Both the position numbers and the translations under genes were made by a program. Of a stretch of DNA of 64,000 bases, positions 25,785 to 39,400 are shown one piece after another (the first letter of the stretch is position 1; every line of letters begins with the position of its first letter). The stretch comes from Parascedosporium putredinis (Eukaryota > Ascomycota > Sordariomycetes > Microascales > Microascaceae), in assembly GCA_949357655.1 (NCBI GenBank), contig CASHTG010000016.1:1054001-1118000 (forward strand), written 5' to 3'. Under the pieces are notes generated by a model. That model saw nothing but the letters and a program-made list of their open reading frames with translations, was not told the origin of the DNA and did no database searches.

Positions 25785-26690
25785 AGCAACGGAAAGCGAG
25801 TGGTGATAGAACGTTTAGCGGGTTCGGATACAGTGGCCTTGTTTTCCTTTTCTAAAACAAAAAGAAAAACCTCTCATTTTCTCCTTTTGTCTTTGGTCTT
25901 CTCATCGTCTTGGTTCGTTTCATGCTGGGAGCATATGGGTGTCTGCGGAGGGAGTTCTTTACTACATGTACATACATCTTCGAGGCTTCAGATTCATCAT
26001 GTGGATCTTTACGGTTTCGCTCAAAATCCGAACCGATTTTCCCTTGCCCTTCTTCTCGTTTAGTAGACAATTGTGATTCCATATGTATGCTGACTCTGCT
26101 CGACAAACAACTTCGTACCCTGTAGAGATAGACATCCATTACATATATACAGAGCAGTTAGTCGTCACTTAGGATCTCATTTATATAGCCAGGCGTTTTT
26201 CATTTTGATTGATATATATTACGCAGTTATATGGAGGACAACTCTGGGTTGCGAAGAAAATCTCCTCCGCCCTTTTTATCTCCAGTTTATAGATGTAGAG
26301 CACATGTGCAAAGGAAATGGGTATAGATAAACCACCTTCTCCTCCCGATATTTTTCCCTCCTTTCCCTTCTCATTTCGATATTATCGCGATAGGTCGCAC
26401 TTTTCCTCTAGTCAAATTATTGACAAACCAGTAAATCCACCTTGAAAAGAAAACCAAAAGCAGTCCAATCTATTCTGCGAAACGCCGGAGAACACGAGTG
26501 AGTAGTTGATGTACCTACTCATCGCGGATGCTAAAACAAAAAGAGAAAGATGAAATGGGACGAGTTCTCAACGACTTTGAGACTGATTTCTTTTAGCCTT
26601 GCTCTCGCAAGGATGGGTTCCCAGGGCGAGAGGCCATGGGGTAGAATGGGCCGGGGGTGGCAGTTGAAGCAAACGAGAGAACAAAATCAT
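25785..26690. other. Convergent 3' intergenic region
   Basis: Lies between the ends of two converging genes. It is AT-rich with several TATATA/ACATATA stretches (26140-26230), as expected for 3' UTRs and polyadenylation signals. No gene is seen. Confidence 0.6.
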
Positions 26691-29021
26691 CTAAACCATG
26701 TTCGCTCCGCGTGCTGCAGCCCCATTCTGTGGGCCGCGACCCTGAACAGAAGCGGCGCTGAGGCTGTTGCGCTTCTCGCCGATGGCGGAAGAGGCCCCGT
26801 TGGCCTCCTTGTTGACCTCCTCTTCGTCCTCGGCAGAGTGAGGGTCGGCGTGGGGCTGCATGACGGGGGCGAAGGCGGAGCGCTCGCGTAGACGGGCACC
26901 GTAAATGTAAAAGACGATGGGGATGGGGACGAGGACGGCAGCGACGCAGCCGAGGAGGGTGGCTGCCCACTGGACGCCGAGGCCGGTAAACATTTGGTTG
27001 GCGAAGAGGGGGAAGGCGGCGCCGGCGAGGAGCGGAGGAAGGTGTTGGCTGCGATGGCGGAGGCGGCGCTGTTGAGGGACAAGAAAAAGCCAGGGTTAGT
27101 TTGGGGCAATCGTTTCAAAAACAGTACACTTGGGTTGTGTATAATGGGAAATGGCGCCAACTTACAACATGAGGTAGGCATCAACGAGATAGTTGATGGC
27201 CTGCAAGAAGATGGAGAGGAGACCGAAGCCGGTGAAAATGCCGCTGAGGGTGGGGACGATCCAATGGATCTTGGGGTTGTAGCCCGTCCAGCCGAACCAA
27301 AAGATGCCAATGGTGAAGGCGACGCCGCCAATGGCGACGGTGGGAGACGCCACTCGGGAATGGGGACGTTGTTGTTGGCGGCGAGCTTGCGCTGGTACGA
27401 GGGCTGCTGGAGGAGCATGAAGCCGCCGGCGAGGAGCTGGCCGACAATCATGCCGAGGAAGGGAGGCCGGCCTGGCCCGGGAGAAGCCGTGGACGCGCTG
27501 GTAGACGGCGGGGTACGAGGTCATGAAGAGGTAGAGGAGGCCGTAGATGAAGGCGGTGTAGATGGTGAGGAGGAGGACGATGGGCTCGCCAAAGAGGAGG
27601 CGCAGGGGACGAGAAAAGTTTTTGCTGATGAGCTCCCGGAGGTCGACCTCGATCTCCTCCTGCTTGGCGTGGATGCCCCAGTTGCGGGTGCGGCGGCGCA
27701 GCTCCGAGGCCTTGCCGACGAGGATGGCCGGGGGTACGTCTCCTCGAGTAAAGTGATGTCGAGGAGGAAGGCGACGGCGCCCATGATGGCGGGGAGGTAG
27801 GCGGTCCAGCGCCAGCTGAGGTTGGGGTTCTCGAGCATGTAGCCGCCGATAAAGGGGCGAACATGGGGCCCGCGAAGACGGTCATGGAGAAGATGGTGAT
27901 GGCGATGCCGCGGGTGCGGTTGTCGAACATGTCGGAGAAGACGGCGGCGACGACGGCGATGGGCCCGGCGCCGAAGAGGCCGGAGAAGAAGCGGCAGATG
28001 ATGATGGTTTGCAGGTTCTCGGCGGTGCCGGTGGCGATGGAGAAGAGGGTGAAGCCGAACATGGAGAGGATGATGGGGAGGCGGCGGCCCTTGAGCTCGG
28101 AAAGGGGGCCCAAAAGGTGGGGCCGAAGGCGAAGCCGAGGATGAAGCAGGTGATGTTGAGGATGGCGACGGTGGTGCCGACGTGGTAGGCTTCGGAGATT
28201 TGGGAGACGGCGGGGGTGAAGAGGGAGGAGGCGAAGACGGCGGCGAGGGTGGTGTAGCCGAGGATGGCGGCGGTGTAGAGCCTGGAGCGAAGAAGGAAAA
28301 TCTCGTGTTAGTCCTATGATCTTCCTCGCGCAGGGGAGGAAGGGAGGGGGGACAAGGGCAAAGAAACATAAAGAAAAAAGAAAACACGTACTTCTTCTTG
28401 AACGGCCAGTTATGAGGATGCAACGGGTCATCCTCCCCGTCAAACTCGACCACGTACTCGTCCCTCTCGGGCAGCATGGGGGTACTCCTTGCCGCCGCCA
28501 AACGCAGGCAAGGGTTTTCCGAGCGGCGGGAGAAGCGCGAGCGGCGGGTGCTCACGCGGCGCCCGACGGTCTCGGAGTGCTGGCTGCGCTGGGTAGCTAT
28601 GCGCACGAGATCGGTGGGGTAGCGGTCGAGGGGCTCGAGGTGGGTGGGCACGCGGCTCATGGAGGTGGCGCGGTAGGAGAGCTGGTCGGCATCCGGGCCG
28701 GTGCCGGTGCCGGCCGCTGCGCGGACGCCAGCGTCGCGGGGTTGGTGGGACGAGGTGGTGGCGGAGGAGGCGGTGGTGGAGACACGCTCGATCTCGTCGC
28801 TGGGGCGGCGCTGGTACGCGTCTTGCTCGAGGCCGGGGAGGATGGGGGTAGGGCGTCGGCGGAGCGGGGGCGGACGGGACGGGTGCGGGCGGCGGAGTGG
28901 GAGCGGGAGAGGGGTCGGGGCCCGGGGAAGGCGTGGGGGAGGCGTTGCGCTCGGCTTCGATGGCTTCGCGGTCGACTTCGTCGAGGAAGGGGTGAGGCCT
29001 AGCCGGGGTCCGGGAGGCCAT
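26691..29021 (-). CDS. DHA1-type MFS transporter (Tpo/Flr1-like), heavily frameshifted in this sequence
   Basis: Proton-coupled plasma-membrane exporter of the drug:H+ antiporter-1 group, to which polyamine and multidrug exporters belong. A long polar N-terminus ends DPLHPHNWPFKKK, followed by TM1 LYTAAILGYTTLAAVFASSL, then FWAPLSELKGRR, the ICRFFSGLFGAGPI region and FAGPMFAPFIGGYM (motif C), and SWRWTAYLPAI. Later helices include FTIGIFWFGWTGYN and LGVQWAATLLG; the tail ends ARGANMV. Introns are at 28391-28282 and 27165-27069. Frame breaks occur in the N-terminal Pro-rich part (net loss of two, between about 28960 and 28820), G5 28104-28108, G4 27854-27857, G5 27730-27734, about 27476-27481, G3 27461-27463, G3 27342-27344 and about 27030. 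All can be explained by lost bases. Substrate cannot be deduced. With this many breaks a true pseudogene is less likely than poor local base calling but not excluded. Confidence 0.85.
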
Positions 29022-32000
29022 GGCTGTTGGTGGGGGAGTTCTCTCCCTTTTGCCTTGTTAAGTTGGCGGCGCTATTCGGAGCGAGGGTGCTGTCGCCAGT
29101 CGTTGGGCGAGGGTGGTGGGCGGCGGATGGTATGCGTTTAGATGCGCGATGCGCTTAAGATAAGAGTAAGGCAGTTCAGAAGAAAAGCTGGAATGATACT
29201 ATCACGGTATAGATTGGAGAGAGAAGGAGGAGTGACTACACGGATAGGCGCGCTACTGTCAAGGACAGAACAATGGTATGGATGAGACGTCAATGGGCCG
29301 TAGCTAGTCAGGGAGGAGGAGTGGGCACCAAGTTCAAGAGAAGATCAACGTTGGAGACTGGTGGACGGTTCTAGAGGAAAAGAAGAAGAAGAAAAAAAGA
29401 CTAGAGATGAAAGAGAAAATGTGACGTAGGTGGGAGCTTCGAGGGTATTAGTACTATGCCAACGGACAGTCAATTGGGATACAAGAGCCGAGATGTCCAT
29501 CTGCTCTCGGCCTTTCGCGCTCTAAGCTTAGCCCTTGAGCAAAGGGCGTGCGTGGGTGCGAGAGAGTGTGTGTGTCGCTCATCCCATCCCGTTCGCAATG
29601 ACTACATTGACTACATGTGGGTTCCGAGGTCAAGCGACGGAGCTATTTACCAACTACACCTATCAACCATGCACTACACGAGATGACGACAGTACCATGA
29701 CGCTAGACCCTCTTTTGCCCACCAACGCTGGACAGGGGGGACTAAGGGTAAAAGGGTCAGGATGACAGAGGGAGGCAGGTGGAACAACAGCAAAAAAGAC
29801 CGTCGATTGAACCTTTACGCATTCGGCAGTAGCCTCATGGAGTGGGCTTGGTGGGGTCTGCGCACCTTTGGTTCAAGGATACGGACTTGATCACTGATCG
29901 ATCGTTATGTCCATGACGCTAAGAGGTACTCGACATTGAAACCCATCGGAAACCCTTTATTAATAAAGGTATCCTTTTTCTTTTGCTCTCCTTTTCGGCC
30001 CCTTTCGCAGCCCATTTGGTAAGCTAACGTGCGCCAGGCGCTAGCCGTATAGCCGAGCTTGTTCTTTTCTTATGTCCTCTTTGTACACTAAAGTCGGCTT
30101 GAGTTTTGTTCGGCCGCCTTCTGATGATAAATCCAATCGGGGAAGAGCGATCGGGTTTTCCTGCACGGCAACATTGAACTAGACAACGGGACTCGCCGTG
30201 ACTCGTCAGGCTTTTGCAAGACAGGGAACAGCCAGACAGGGACCGTGGACAAGGGACGAGGGACAGGGGACAGGGATCAAGCGCAGGGGTGGGAAGCCAA
30301 CCAAGCCAACGTCGAACCACCGGAATCAATTCGATGCCAAAGAAAATATTTTCAACGCTTCCGAAGAGGCAGAGGTTTTTTTGGTTTCTTTTTCCCTTTC
30401 CGTTTGTGCTTCTCGCGTTGTCAAAAGAAGAATGATTGACATGCGAGACTAGAAGACGAAAGGGGCAAAGAGAACAACAAGGATAATCAAAGGCAGTCAA
30501 GGGCAGGCTTTTGCCCTCGGCGAAGCGGCACACGGAAACCGGAGCGCGGGAGGCGGAAAATGGAAGACGGAAAACGGAAAGCGGCGGGGGTGGCGAAGGC
30601 CGTCCAAGATCAACTTTGGCCAGTTTCTTCAATCCGCAAATAACCATCTTGCATGCGCCACGGAACGGAAAAAGCAGGGAAAGAAAAGAAAGAAACAAAG
30701 CCGTCCTGTTCCCAAATACAAGTACACTGGCAATCCGCGCTCTTGGTGACTGGCAAGGTTCAATGCTCCGTTGGAAAAGTGGTTTGGTCTGGAATCTTCT
30801 GTGCACTGAATCAATTCCATCAAGTGTCAATCAATGGGCCGAGGCTTGACACTGTCGCGCCATTCATACATTCATACCTGCACCCACATCGCCATGATTA
30901 TCAGAACTTGACTCACTCTGGTATCGTTTCTCTCTCTCTCTCTCCTCTGTCGACGTGCGTTGCGCAACCCCGCCACGCATGAACTCGGATCGTCAACTCG
31001 TAGATAGAGAGTGACAGGTTAGAGGAGCATGTACGTTTCGGACCAAAAAGCCACTATTTCAATTCAGAGGTGACATGGATGTATCAATGGGTTGCCGTGC
31101 TATAAACAAGCCGCCCGTTCCTACTGTGCCTGTGTGCGTGCTTGCGAGGTTGTCGGCATTTCCCCATCAACAACATATGACATGATCCTCTGGATACATG
31201 GGCGTTAGCTGCTTGTCACCCAACCACAATGACTCTAATTAACCCTTTCCTTATAGACAATGCAGATGCAGACATAGACAGTGCAGATACAGTCAGGGAC
31301 GGCACTGCAGATGTCGACTCACCACTTTCGCCTTTCCTCGCCATAAGACAAAGCACGACGTCAATCGTGCCTTTGGATAGTACCCTCCTCCACTTAGATC
31401 GGGACTCGCTCCCTCCTTAACTCCGCCCCTCTTTTCTCCCTCTTTCTCTTTGCCCAGTGCATAAGATCCATAGCAACAGAGTTTGACGCGAAGTCACCCG
31501 CTCCACCTCTCAAGAGCTGCCGGGAGCTTTTGCATGGACCCACGGTTCGTGTAAGTACATGGCCGATAAGCCATCTTGTTTTGTTGCACAGATTCGCTGT
31601 GCCAGGTTTCTTTCCCATCTCCTCTCTCCTAGCTCACGGGCCGCTCGCTACGCAATGGTCCCTGAAGCGCCAAGAGACAAGCAATTACTACTACACACTT
31701 GCTGCCCAAGACCTATTATTACCGACTTGGAGCAGCCAAATTATTGGGCTGCAGTCGACGGATCCGGTTCCTGGGAGACGAGAAGCCTTGTCCTAGTCCA
31801 TTAATTTCACTTATCGAACGGGATGATCCACTTCACCTTGCACCTGGAGCTTGGCTCGGTGCTAGCAAAGCCAACAGACTCACCCAGGGCCAGCTGGGAA
31901 AAGATTTCGTGAATAGCGAGATCGATTGACCCATCACGACCCGCCTTTCTTGAGGCTGAGTCCCCTTTTCTGAAAAACCTGGCGGAACCCGTACAACGAT

Positions 32001-33465
32001 GGATGTAACACAATTCTGGAGCCATCTCGACCTTGATCAAGGAATTTGTTGAACCGGCTTCTAGTTTGGTTTTTTCTCCTCTAATCTTAGGGCGGATGTG
32101 GCCTTAACAGTGGGGCCGGCGGGCCCCGCCGGGACAGTGGAGGGCGGGTCACTGGTGGTTGGGCCCCTGAATTCGTGGATCCAATTGAATGGATGGATGG
32201 TTGAGGATCAGGACTTGGAACGATTTAATTCCATCTCGACGCAAGCATCAAGTATTTTATCTCATGAAAAGCTGGCCCGTTATAAGGTCGTCTTGCGTCG
32301 GCATTTGCCTTTCTTGCCCTGCACCCATTATCATTTCTTCCGAGCTTCAGGTTTTCAGCTTGAGGTGTGGGTGCGAAGAGCTGGAGGCAGGTATTAGAAT
32401 AATTCCCACTTTCAACTGCCGCGGTTCCGCATGGTCGACCGCCCTGCTAGCGCATTTGCCGCTAGGGGAAGAAAGAACGAGAAAAAAGTTCGACCCCCTG
32501 GACTGGAGCCTCGCTCGTTTCTCTTTCAGATATGCCGAGGAACTGGTGGCTTTGCTCCGTCTGTAGATTGTAGATGGATGATTAGGTGAGCTAGAATAAG
32601 CTTTCACGCCTGGAGGCTTTCTCCTCTGGCCTCTATTACACAAGTCCACCGGCTAACTCCGTGGGCGGGTGTCACCTTCCACACAAGGAGATCGGGCTCG
32701 CGTCCTCGCGCATTCCGACTGTCCGCGGAGTTACGGAAGCGACGACCCGACCATTGTCGCCCGCCGCAACGTCACTATCTTTTTATTTTTTTATTCCCTT
32801 CTACTTTTGAGATCGGAGATAACCCTTGGAGGGTTGCGCTTTGCTTGTCAATGTTTTGTCGGCATCAATAAACCCTCCGGGACAAATCGGAAAGCATTCA
32901 CTATTGGTTTCACTTCTTTGCCATTTTGACGCTTATAGAAGATCAATAATTCAATTTGCTTTCTGCGTTTGACAAGATATACGCTTGATAAGCTTAGCGT
33001 CGCGTCCCGTCTCATTCCGCGCCCGCTGTTTTCCTCTGCCCCGGTTCGGGGCCCGTGGGCGCCGCCAGGGTCCCGACGGCACCCGTCGGTCTCCTTCAAA
33101 GTGCTGACTTGATCTCCTAATCTTGTTCCTATCTCCCTTGTCGCGGGCTAAGCAAGCCTTTATGGGACAGTAGAAGCTCTATGGACTACCAGTAGATTAT
33201 GGGTATTCCATCGCCAAGCAAAGAGCATTGATACCCTCAAGTTTGAATCACCTTGTCGACAGCAAATGGTTCAATCCATACACTAAAAGAAGCTCATCTT
33301 TCAAATGTCGGAAACATGGGTCATGATTATATAGTATTCTAGTAGTATTCTAGAATAAAAAGTGTGAAAAAGAACAAAGGCAAGAGAAGACGGGGACAGT
33401 AAAAAGGAAAAGAGGAAAAAAAAAAAAGTTGCCTCTTCATGTCCTTTCCCCCTTCCCCTCTTCCC
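29022..33465. other. Intergenic region between two transporter genes (divided into promoter of the MFS gene and 3' side of the sugar transporter)
   Basis: No supported gene over 4.4 kb. The longest open frame (30024-30830, minus) is 268 codons but has no family signature, a biased Ser/Arg/Pro/Leu composition and a purine-tract antisense partner, so I do not call it. A TC dinucleotide run is at about 30931-30947. Degenerate TGCAGAT(G/A)CAG units occur around 31260-31315. The strip next to 29021 should hold the MFS promoter. Confidence 0.5.
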
Positions 33466-35284
33466 TCACCAGCCATCATCCCCCTCCAGCAGCGCCGCCG
33501 TCTCCTCCAGACTAAGCCCCGCCGTCTCCGGATACCACCCCCACACAAGCCCGTACCCGACCGCGCAGACGACGGCGTAGAGCGTAAACGTGCGCGCCGG
33601 GCTGAGCGCCTCCATGAGTGGGAGAAACGTCAGGCCCACGACAAAGTTGGCCAGCCAGTTGGTCGACGTCGCCACCCCGCTACCCAGCGAGCGCACCGAC
33701 AGCGGGAACAGCTCGCTCTGCATCCACGGCACGTTGCCCAGCCCGAGCGCGTACGACGCCACGTAGAGCATGATGCTCGCCAGGATCAGGAGCGCCGCCT
33801 GCCGATCCGACGACGGCGGCTGCGGCTGCGGCTGCCCGGAGTTGTCGCCGCCGTCTGGGCCTTGGGGCATCGATGACGACGACGAGAGGTCGATGCGGGT
33901 GAAACCGTAGGCTGACGCGAGGAGGCCCACCATCATGAACGGCACCGAGTACAGAAGCATGCGTCGCCTGCCCACCCTGTCGATGAGGAGGATGGCCACC
34001 ACGGTAAAGGCAAAGTTTGTGCCCGCCACGCTGAGCGACGTGAGCGTCGGCACGCGGAAGCCCACCATGGTGAAGATGGTGGCGGAAAAGTACATGAGGG
34101 AGTTCTGTCGATGTTTTGGTTAGTCGCACATACATGCATACTCTCTCCCAATTTCTCTCTCTCTCTTTGAAAGGAGAAGTGGGGAATGACAACAAAAAGG
34201 ACAGAGAAAACTTGAAAACAACTCACAAAGCCGCACAGTTGCTGCAACCCCTGCAGCAGGCACGCAATCGCCAGCGCGCGCCTATTCCTCTTCACCGTCA
34301 GCAGCTCCCTAAACATCGCCGCCAACCCTTCCTCGCCACCCCTCAGCCTGCGCGCCACCTGCTCCTCCCTCACCTCGGCCTCAATCTCCTTGACGACCGC
34401 ATCCGCCAACCTCACCGCCGCCCCTTGCTCGTCCCCATCTCCGCTCCCGCCGCCGGCACCTCCGCCCGAGATCCTCTGCACCACGCCCTTGGCCTCGTCC
34501 GACAAGCCCTTCATGACGAGCCACCTCGGCGTCTCGGGCATGAACCCCAGCACCAGCGCCTGCAGCACCGACGGCACCGCGCCCAGCCCCACCATCCACC
34601 GCCACCCCGTCGCCCGCGCCGCGTGCTCGGCAAAGAGCCACCCCACGATGTAGGCCAGCACCTGGCCCAGCGTGATGAAGAGGATGTTGGTCGTCACCAG
34701 CATGCCCCGGCTCGCCGCCGGCGCCACCTCGGCAATGTACAGCGGCACCACGAACGACGCCGCGCCCACCCCCGCCCCAACTACGCACCGGCCCAGCACC
34801 ATGCCCGTCACCGTGGTCGACCACGCCTGCATCACGGCGCCGACGGTGAAGAGTAAGTCCGCGAAGAGTATCACGCGCTTGCGCCCGAGGCGGTCCGCGA
34901 GGACGGAGGAGAGGGGCGAGATGAGGAGGGCGAAGAGCGCCGTCGACGAGGTGATGATGGACTTGTCTAGCGAGGTGAGGGGTCGGTTCGAGAGCGAGCT
35001 GTCGATCGATACGAGGGTTGCCGATATCACGCCCGTGTCGTCTTTGCGCCACCCGTCATTAGCAAGCCTATACCTTTTTTTGTTTTGTTTTTAGTTGGGA
35101 CATCTTTCCACTCACATCCAAAGAGCAACCCGCTGATCCCCGCCGCCACCGTCAGCGTCCAGACAAACAGCCCCGGGCCCCCTTTCTCCAGTTTAGCGAT
35201 CCGCGTGTGGCCTGCGCCCGCGAGGCCATCGTGGTCTTCTCCTTCTACGCGCCCCATGAGCGGGGCATCCGGTGAGTCGGCCAT
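33466..35284 (-). CDS. Myo-inositol/sugar transporter, MFS sugar porter family (Itr-like)
   Basis: Proton-coupled uptake transporter of about 540 residues with 12 predicted helices. Start MADSPDAPLMG at 35284. An intron (35115-35042) splits the codon in LLFGYDTGVISATL, a signature of inositol transporters; a second intron is 34226-34105. Sugar-porter motifs are present in order: ADRLGRKR after TM2, GRCVVGAGVGAASFVVPLYI, FMPETPRWLVMKG, LLQGLQQLCGF, DRVGRRRM and WYPETAGLSLEETAALL at the C-terminus. A Gly/Asp-rich insertion sits in the central loop, and a Ser-rich, Asp/Gly/Pro/Gln-containing insert lies in the extracellular loop before TM9/10. The reading frame is intact across all three exons (1,623 coding bases), in contrast to several neighbours. 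Inositol as substrate is inferred from the YDTGVIS segment; other polyols or hexoses are possible. Confidence 0.85.
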
Positions 35285-36479
35285 GTCGGCCCCTTCGCCA
35301 TATGGAGCCGCGCCTTTGTCGCGGTGGTGTCTCGAGGACGTCGGGAAATGTGTTTGGGAGGGAGCGGGAGTCGGAGGATGAAAGGGGATCAGAGAAGTGT
35401 TGCGTGTTGGTGCGGCTATCGTATGTTCTGCGCTGCGCCAAGGATGGTGGATGTTGTGGCAAGGTAGACAGCTGGAGGTTGAAAACGGGCTCTGAGCTAT
35501 CGATGGCGTTGATGGGTTCAATTCATTTGGGTGATGCACGTTCAGAGGTCCAGTCATCTGGGGTTGGCACGTGGGCCAGCCACAGCGCGCGGGCCGTGCA
35601 GCGATGGGGCTTTGGACCCCACTGAAAAGACCACGGTTCAGCCCCGGCCTACAATTTCAGCTCCCCAGCTCTGCTGGGGTTTCCTCCAAAGCCTCAGCGC
35701 CTGGACGCTGGATTTCATCCAGTCTCAACATCAAATGAGTTAACTACCTCTGAACCACACTTCATGTCACCAAAGTCACTATGAAAGCTGGCTCTTCTCA
35801 TGGATGATTCTTTACCTCGTTCCAATCTCTAGCCATCTACCCAAGTCAAAACCCCGTATTCAACGTCTTCTCTCTAGTGTTACGGAGCCCTACATGGATC
35901 CATCACGGACATCACGAAGAACAACAAGGGCGGAAAAGGAAAAGGAGAGTTAGTTGCAATAGAATGCGTAAACAACAAAGTGTCCAACAAAGCCCCTGCT
36001 TTGTAGGAAGCCCTTGCCTGTAAAAGTCGATAAAAGTTGATAAAATTTAATATATAAAAGGTACAAGAAAAGAGCGCAATACATGAGGCAAACGCCACGC
36101 TCGCTTGAAGCATCAACACAAAAAGAAAACAAGTAAATAAAGAACCAGAATCCGGGAGAGTAACAATAGGCAGGCCCAAAACAAGCTCTAGAAGAAGCAA
36201 AGACCGGCCAAAGGGGTATGACGAAGAAACCAGACGAGCCATGCGGGACAGGAAGGAAAAAGGCGTAATGTCAGGGGAAAGAGAGAAACGAGGAACAAGG
36301 GAGAAGAAGAAAATGAGCCAAAAGAATCGCGCTCCAGGGGTATATACTCTTCGCACGCCTCTCCTGCCTACTACATATCGCAGGATTCGCGTGTCTTTCT
36401 CTGTGTGTACTTGTACATCCGTGTTGACATCCATTCCCTTTCCTCCCTCCCCTCCCCTCCAAGAAGAAAAAAAAACCAA
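35285..36479. other. Promoter of the inositol-type transporter and 3' region of the Bud6 gene
   Basis: Both flanking genes are on the minus strand. The part next to 36480 is the Bud6 3' UTR side; the part next to 35285 is the transporter promoter. A 199-codon open frame at 36479-35880 begins directly after the Bud6 stop, shows no family signature and is not called. Confidence 0.5.
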
Positions 36480-39400
36480 TCAAACCCCGTTCACGGTGCC
36501 ATTCCCATCCCCGCCCGCTGCGAGCGCATCCTCTCCGACCGGGTCGTCCGGTATAATGCCGTTTTGCCTTTCCCAAACCTCCCTCCGGATCCTGTCGTCC
36601 TTGGCCTTGCGCGCCCTCTCCACCTCCTCGAACCCGCCCGACTTCTTGAGCTTGCCCTCGCCCACGAACTTGTTCAGCTCCTTCTGCAGCGCTCCGCCCT
36701 TGCGGCCCTCGAGCTCCTTTTGCCTCAACTTCTCTGCCCGCTCAATCGCCTCTAGCCGGTTCTCGTGGTTGGGCATCAGCGCCCGCACCTCTCCGAGCAC
36801 TCCCTCCTTGGCCTGCGACGGGTCCGCCCCGCCCACCATATCCAGCCTGTTGGAGAAGTTGCGTGCGGTGCCTGCGCTCGCGCTCGTGCCGTTATCCTTC
36901 ATCTGCTCCTTGGTCGCCTGCTCCACCAACGAAAATGTCTCCGACGCCTTCTCCAGGTCGTCGCGGAGGTCCACCATGAGGTCCTCCATAAGACGCAGCT
37001 CATCGCGACCCTGGCACACGTCCTCCAGCTCCTTCTCCCAGATCTTGGTCCAGATCGGCTTCTCCCGGTTCATGTACTCCTCCATCTGCTTCAACTCCTT
37101 GGACAGCATCACGATGTCCTTGTTGACCGCCTCCAGCTGCCTCGGTAGCGGCCGCACGCCCCTATGCACAACGTCCTTGCGAAGATCCTCCACCAGATCC
37201 TGTAGGTCATCCACCTTGGCCACGATGCGGTCCGAGTTGGAGTTGAGTTCCTTTCGCCCGCTTTGCACGTACGAGAATCCCTCCGCCCCCTCCGCTGCTG
37301 GTAGTTGGGCGCTCACCACCGCCACCTTGACGTTGGCAGCCTTGGTCCGGATCGTCGACATAGCCCCCTGCACCTCCGCCTGGAAGTTGGAATACGTTTG
37401 CCGTATCACCGCCAGGTCCCGCCGTAGGCTCTGCAGATCCGTCAGGTGAGATCCGTCCAGCTTTCGGCCCAAGTTGCGCGGCCGCGATCCATCCGCCGGC
37501 GGTGACATCGCCACAGGTGGCGCCGACGCTAGGCGAGCCACTTCTTGCGCCGTTTCCTGCTGGCGGTCTGACACTCGCGTAATTGCCGCCTTTTGGTCGT
37601 CCACGTTTTGCTTCACCTCCTGCATCAATTGCTTGATCACGCCAAGGCCGTCGTCAATGTGCCTCTTCACCTCATCGAGCGGTTCTACGTTGAGTACGAG
37701 CACCGTCCTGTCCCTAATGTCCGACAAGTCCTCAAGCTCGTGGCGAACGCCCGAAACAGGATCCTGAATGTAGATATCCGGGAGGTCGACTCCATTTTGC
37801 TGCGTGTTCCACGAAAACTTTTCGATAAACGCAAGCTGTAGTCGACCAATGGAAAGCTCGCTCATGCCCTCGGGGAGCACGTACTTCTTTACCTTGGTTT
37901 TGTACTGCAGGAATAAGGTGAGCTCCTTGGTGGGTGAAACGGGCGGGGTGTCTTGGAAGAAGCTGTCGGGCTGCGTTGCCGCAGGAGGAGTCCGCGGCCT
38001 GGGAGTGCTCTCTTGCGTTCCGCCGCCCCGGATAGCATTAGGCTTAGTCTCCAGCGGAGAGTCCTCCATCATGATGGGGACGGGGTCTACCATTGGTCCC
38101 TGGAGGGTTGCGCTTGGCCTAACATCCTCTGGGGAGGTTGGCTGGTCTAGCACGGAGGCTGGCAGTTCCGCTGGGGGCTGACGTCTTCCAAGCCCAGGAC
38201 GGGAGCACGCATGGGCGAGGAGTCATTATTGGTTATCCTGGACTGGCTCGACATATCGCGCTTATGCCGGGGCGGAGTCTCTCGGACTTGAACGGCCCGG
38301 AGTGACTCCTTCATTTCCCCTCGTTCACGGTTCGGGATCGGAAGCGCGCCGGTGGGTAGGAGAGGCACCGCAGGAGCCCCGAGATGTCGAGCAAGTTGGA
38401 ACTGAGAGTAACGCCTCGATGCCCTCCTCTCCAGCTCCCCACCTTTTGGAGCGCTGCGAGAGCTCGCTGGCCCGAAGACGGTTTCGGTGGAGGGGATGGC
38501 GGAGGAGGAGGCGGCGGGGAAAGTTGTCGATGCTAAAGTCCCCGGGCGCAGACGTGTTCGAGGGGATCCCGCCATTCTCCGGGTAGGGAGGTGCTGCGAG
38601 GCCGCCACCTTGCATCGCGTTGTTCGACATGGCCGAGTTTGTGGAGCCACGCGTATCATCCCTCTGCGGAGGTAAGCGGTTCTTAGCTGGAGAGGACTGC
38701 GAGTCGCGATAGTCGTTAGAAAGGCCGTCGTCGAGCATCGACGTTAGACCACTCCCCATGCTTGACATGGTGTTGGTGCTCGTTGACCTCTCTGGTAGGG
38801 ACCCGACGCTGCCTGTGCTCCCACTTTCCCGATCTCGAGCGGTTTTCTGCCGCAGCTTCTGCTGTTTCCGCTTGAGGCCATGGAGAAGATTTATTATGAT
38901 GTCACGTATCCTCGGTAGGTAGTTTTCCAGGCTCTCGGTGCTCGCCTCTTGGCTCAAAGTGGCCTCGAGGATATGCCTGAGCAGTTCGGGGACGTTTCCG
39001 AGATCTGATGTGTCGACATTGATGGCAGAAAAGGCGCGACAAGCCATATTGAATTCGTAACCGAGGCGGACGTACACATCAGATACCTGGCCATCGGTGG
39101 CCTGGCCCCGGGACCATTGCGTTAGGGTCTCGAGTAGCTGTTTGGTCGCGACGAGCAAGTGCGTCACGCTCTTTTCGATTTGTGATAGTGGTACCGAGCT
39201 ATTTGGAGGTTGCTGTGCCATCATTATTTCAAGTTAGAGATGGTGATAAGGACAGGGAGAAGAAGGGTCCAAGAGGAAAAGAAGAAAAAAGACCAAGAAA
39301 AAGAAAAGGTGGTTATCGATGCAACGCGTCCAAGGGAGGCAAAGCCTCGCTCGTATTCTGGGCCCTGATATGTATTGGGGAGGGACAAGCAACGCGAAGG

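Noticed and set aside
30024..30830. 268-codon open frame on the minus strand in the gap between transporters
   Set aside because: Composition is Ser/Arg/Leu/Pro-biased, there is no domain or regular hydrophobic pattern, and equally long overlapping frames lie on the other strand. Chance is the simpler reading.
35880..36479. 199-codon open frame directly after the Bud6 stop codon
   Set aside because: It begins at the base after the Bud6 stop and lies in what should be its 3' UTR; no family signature. Not a readthrough product that I can support.
38190..39224. Reading the Bud6 region as two separate proteins
   Set aside because: The frames join at short G/C runs (38516-38519, 38437-38440, 38173-38177) into one continuous Bud6 sequence with the conserved ASRRYSQFQLARHL segment between them.
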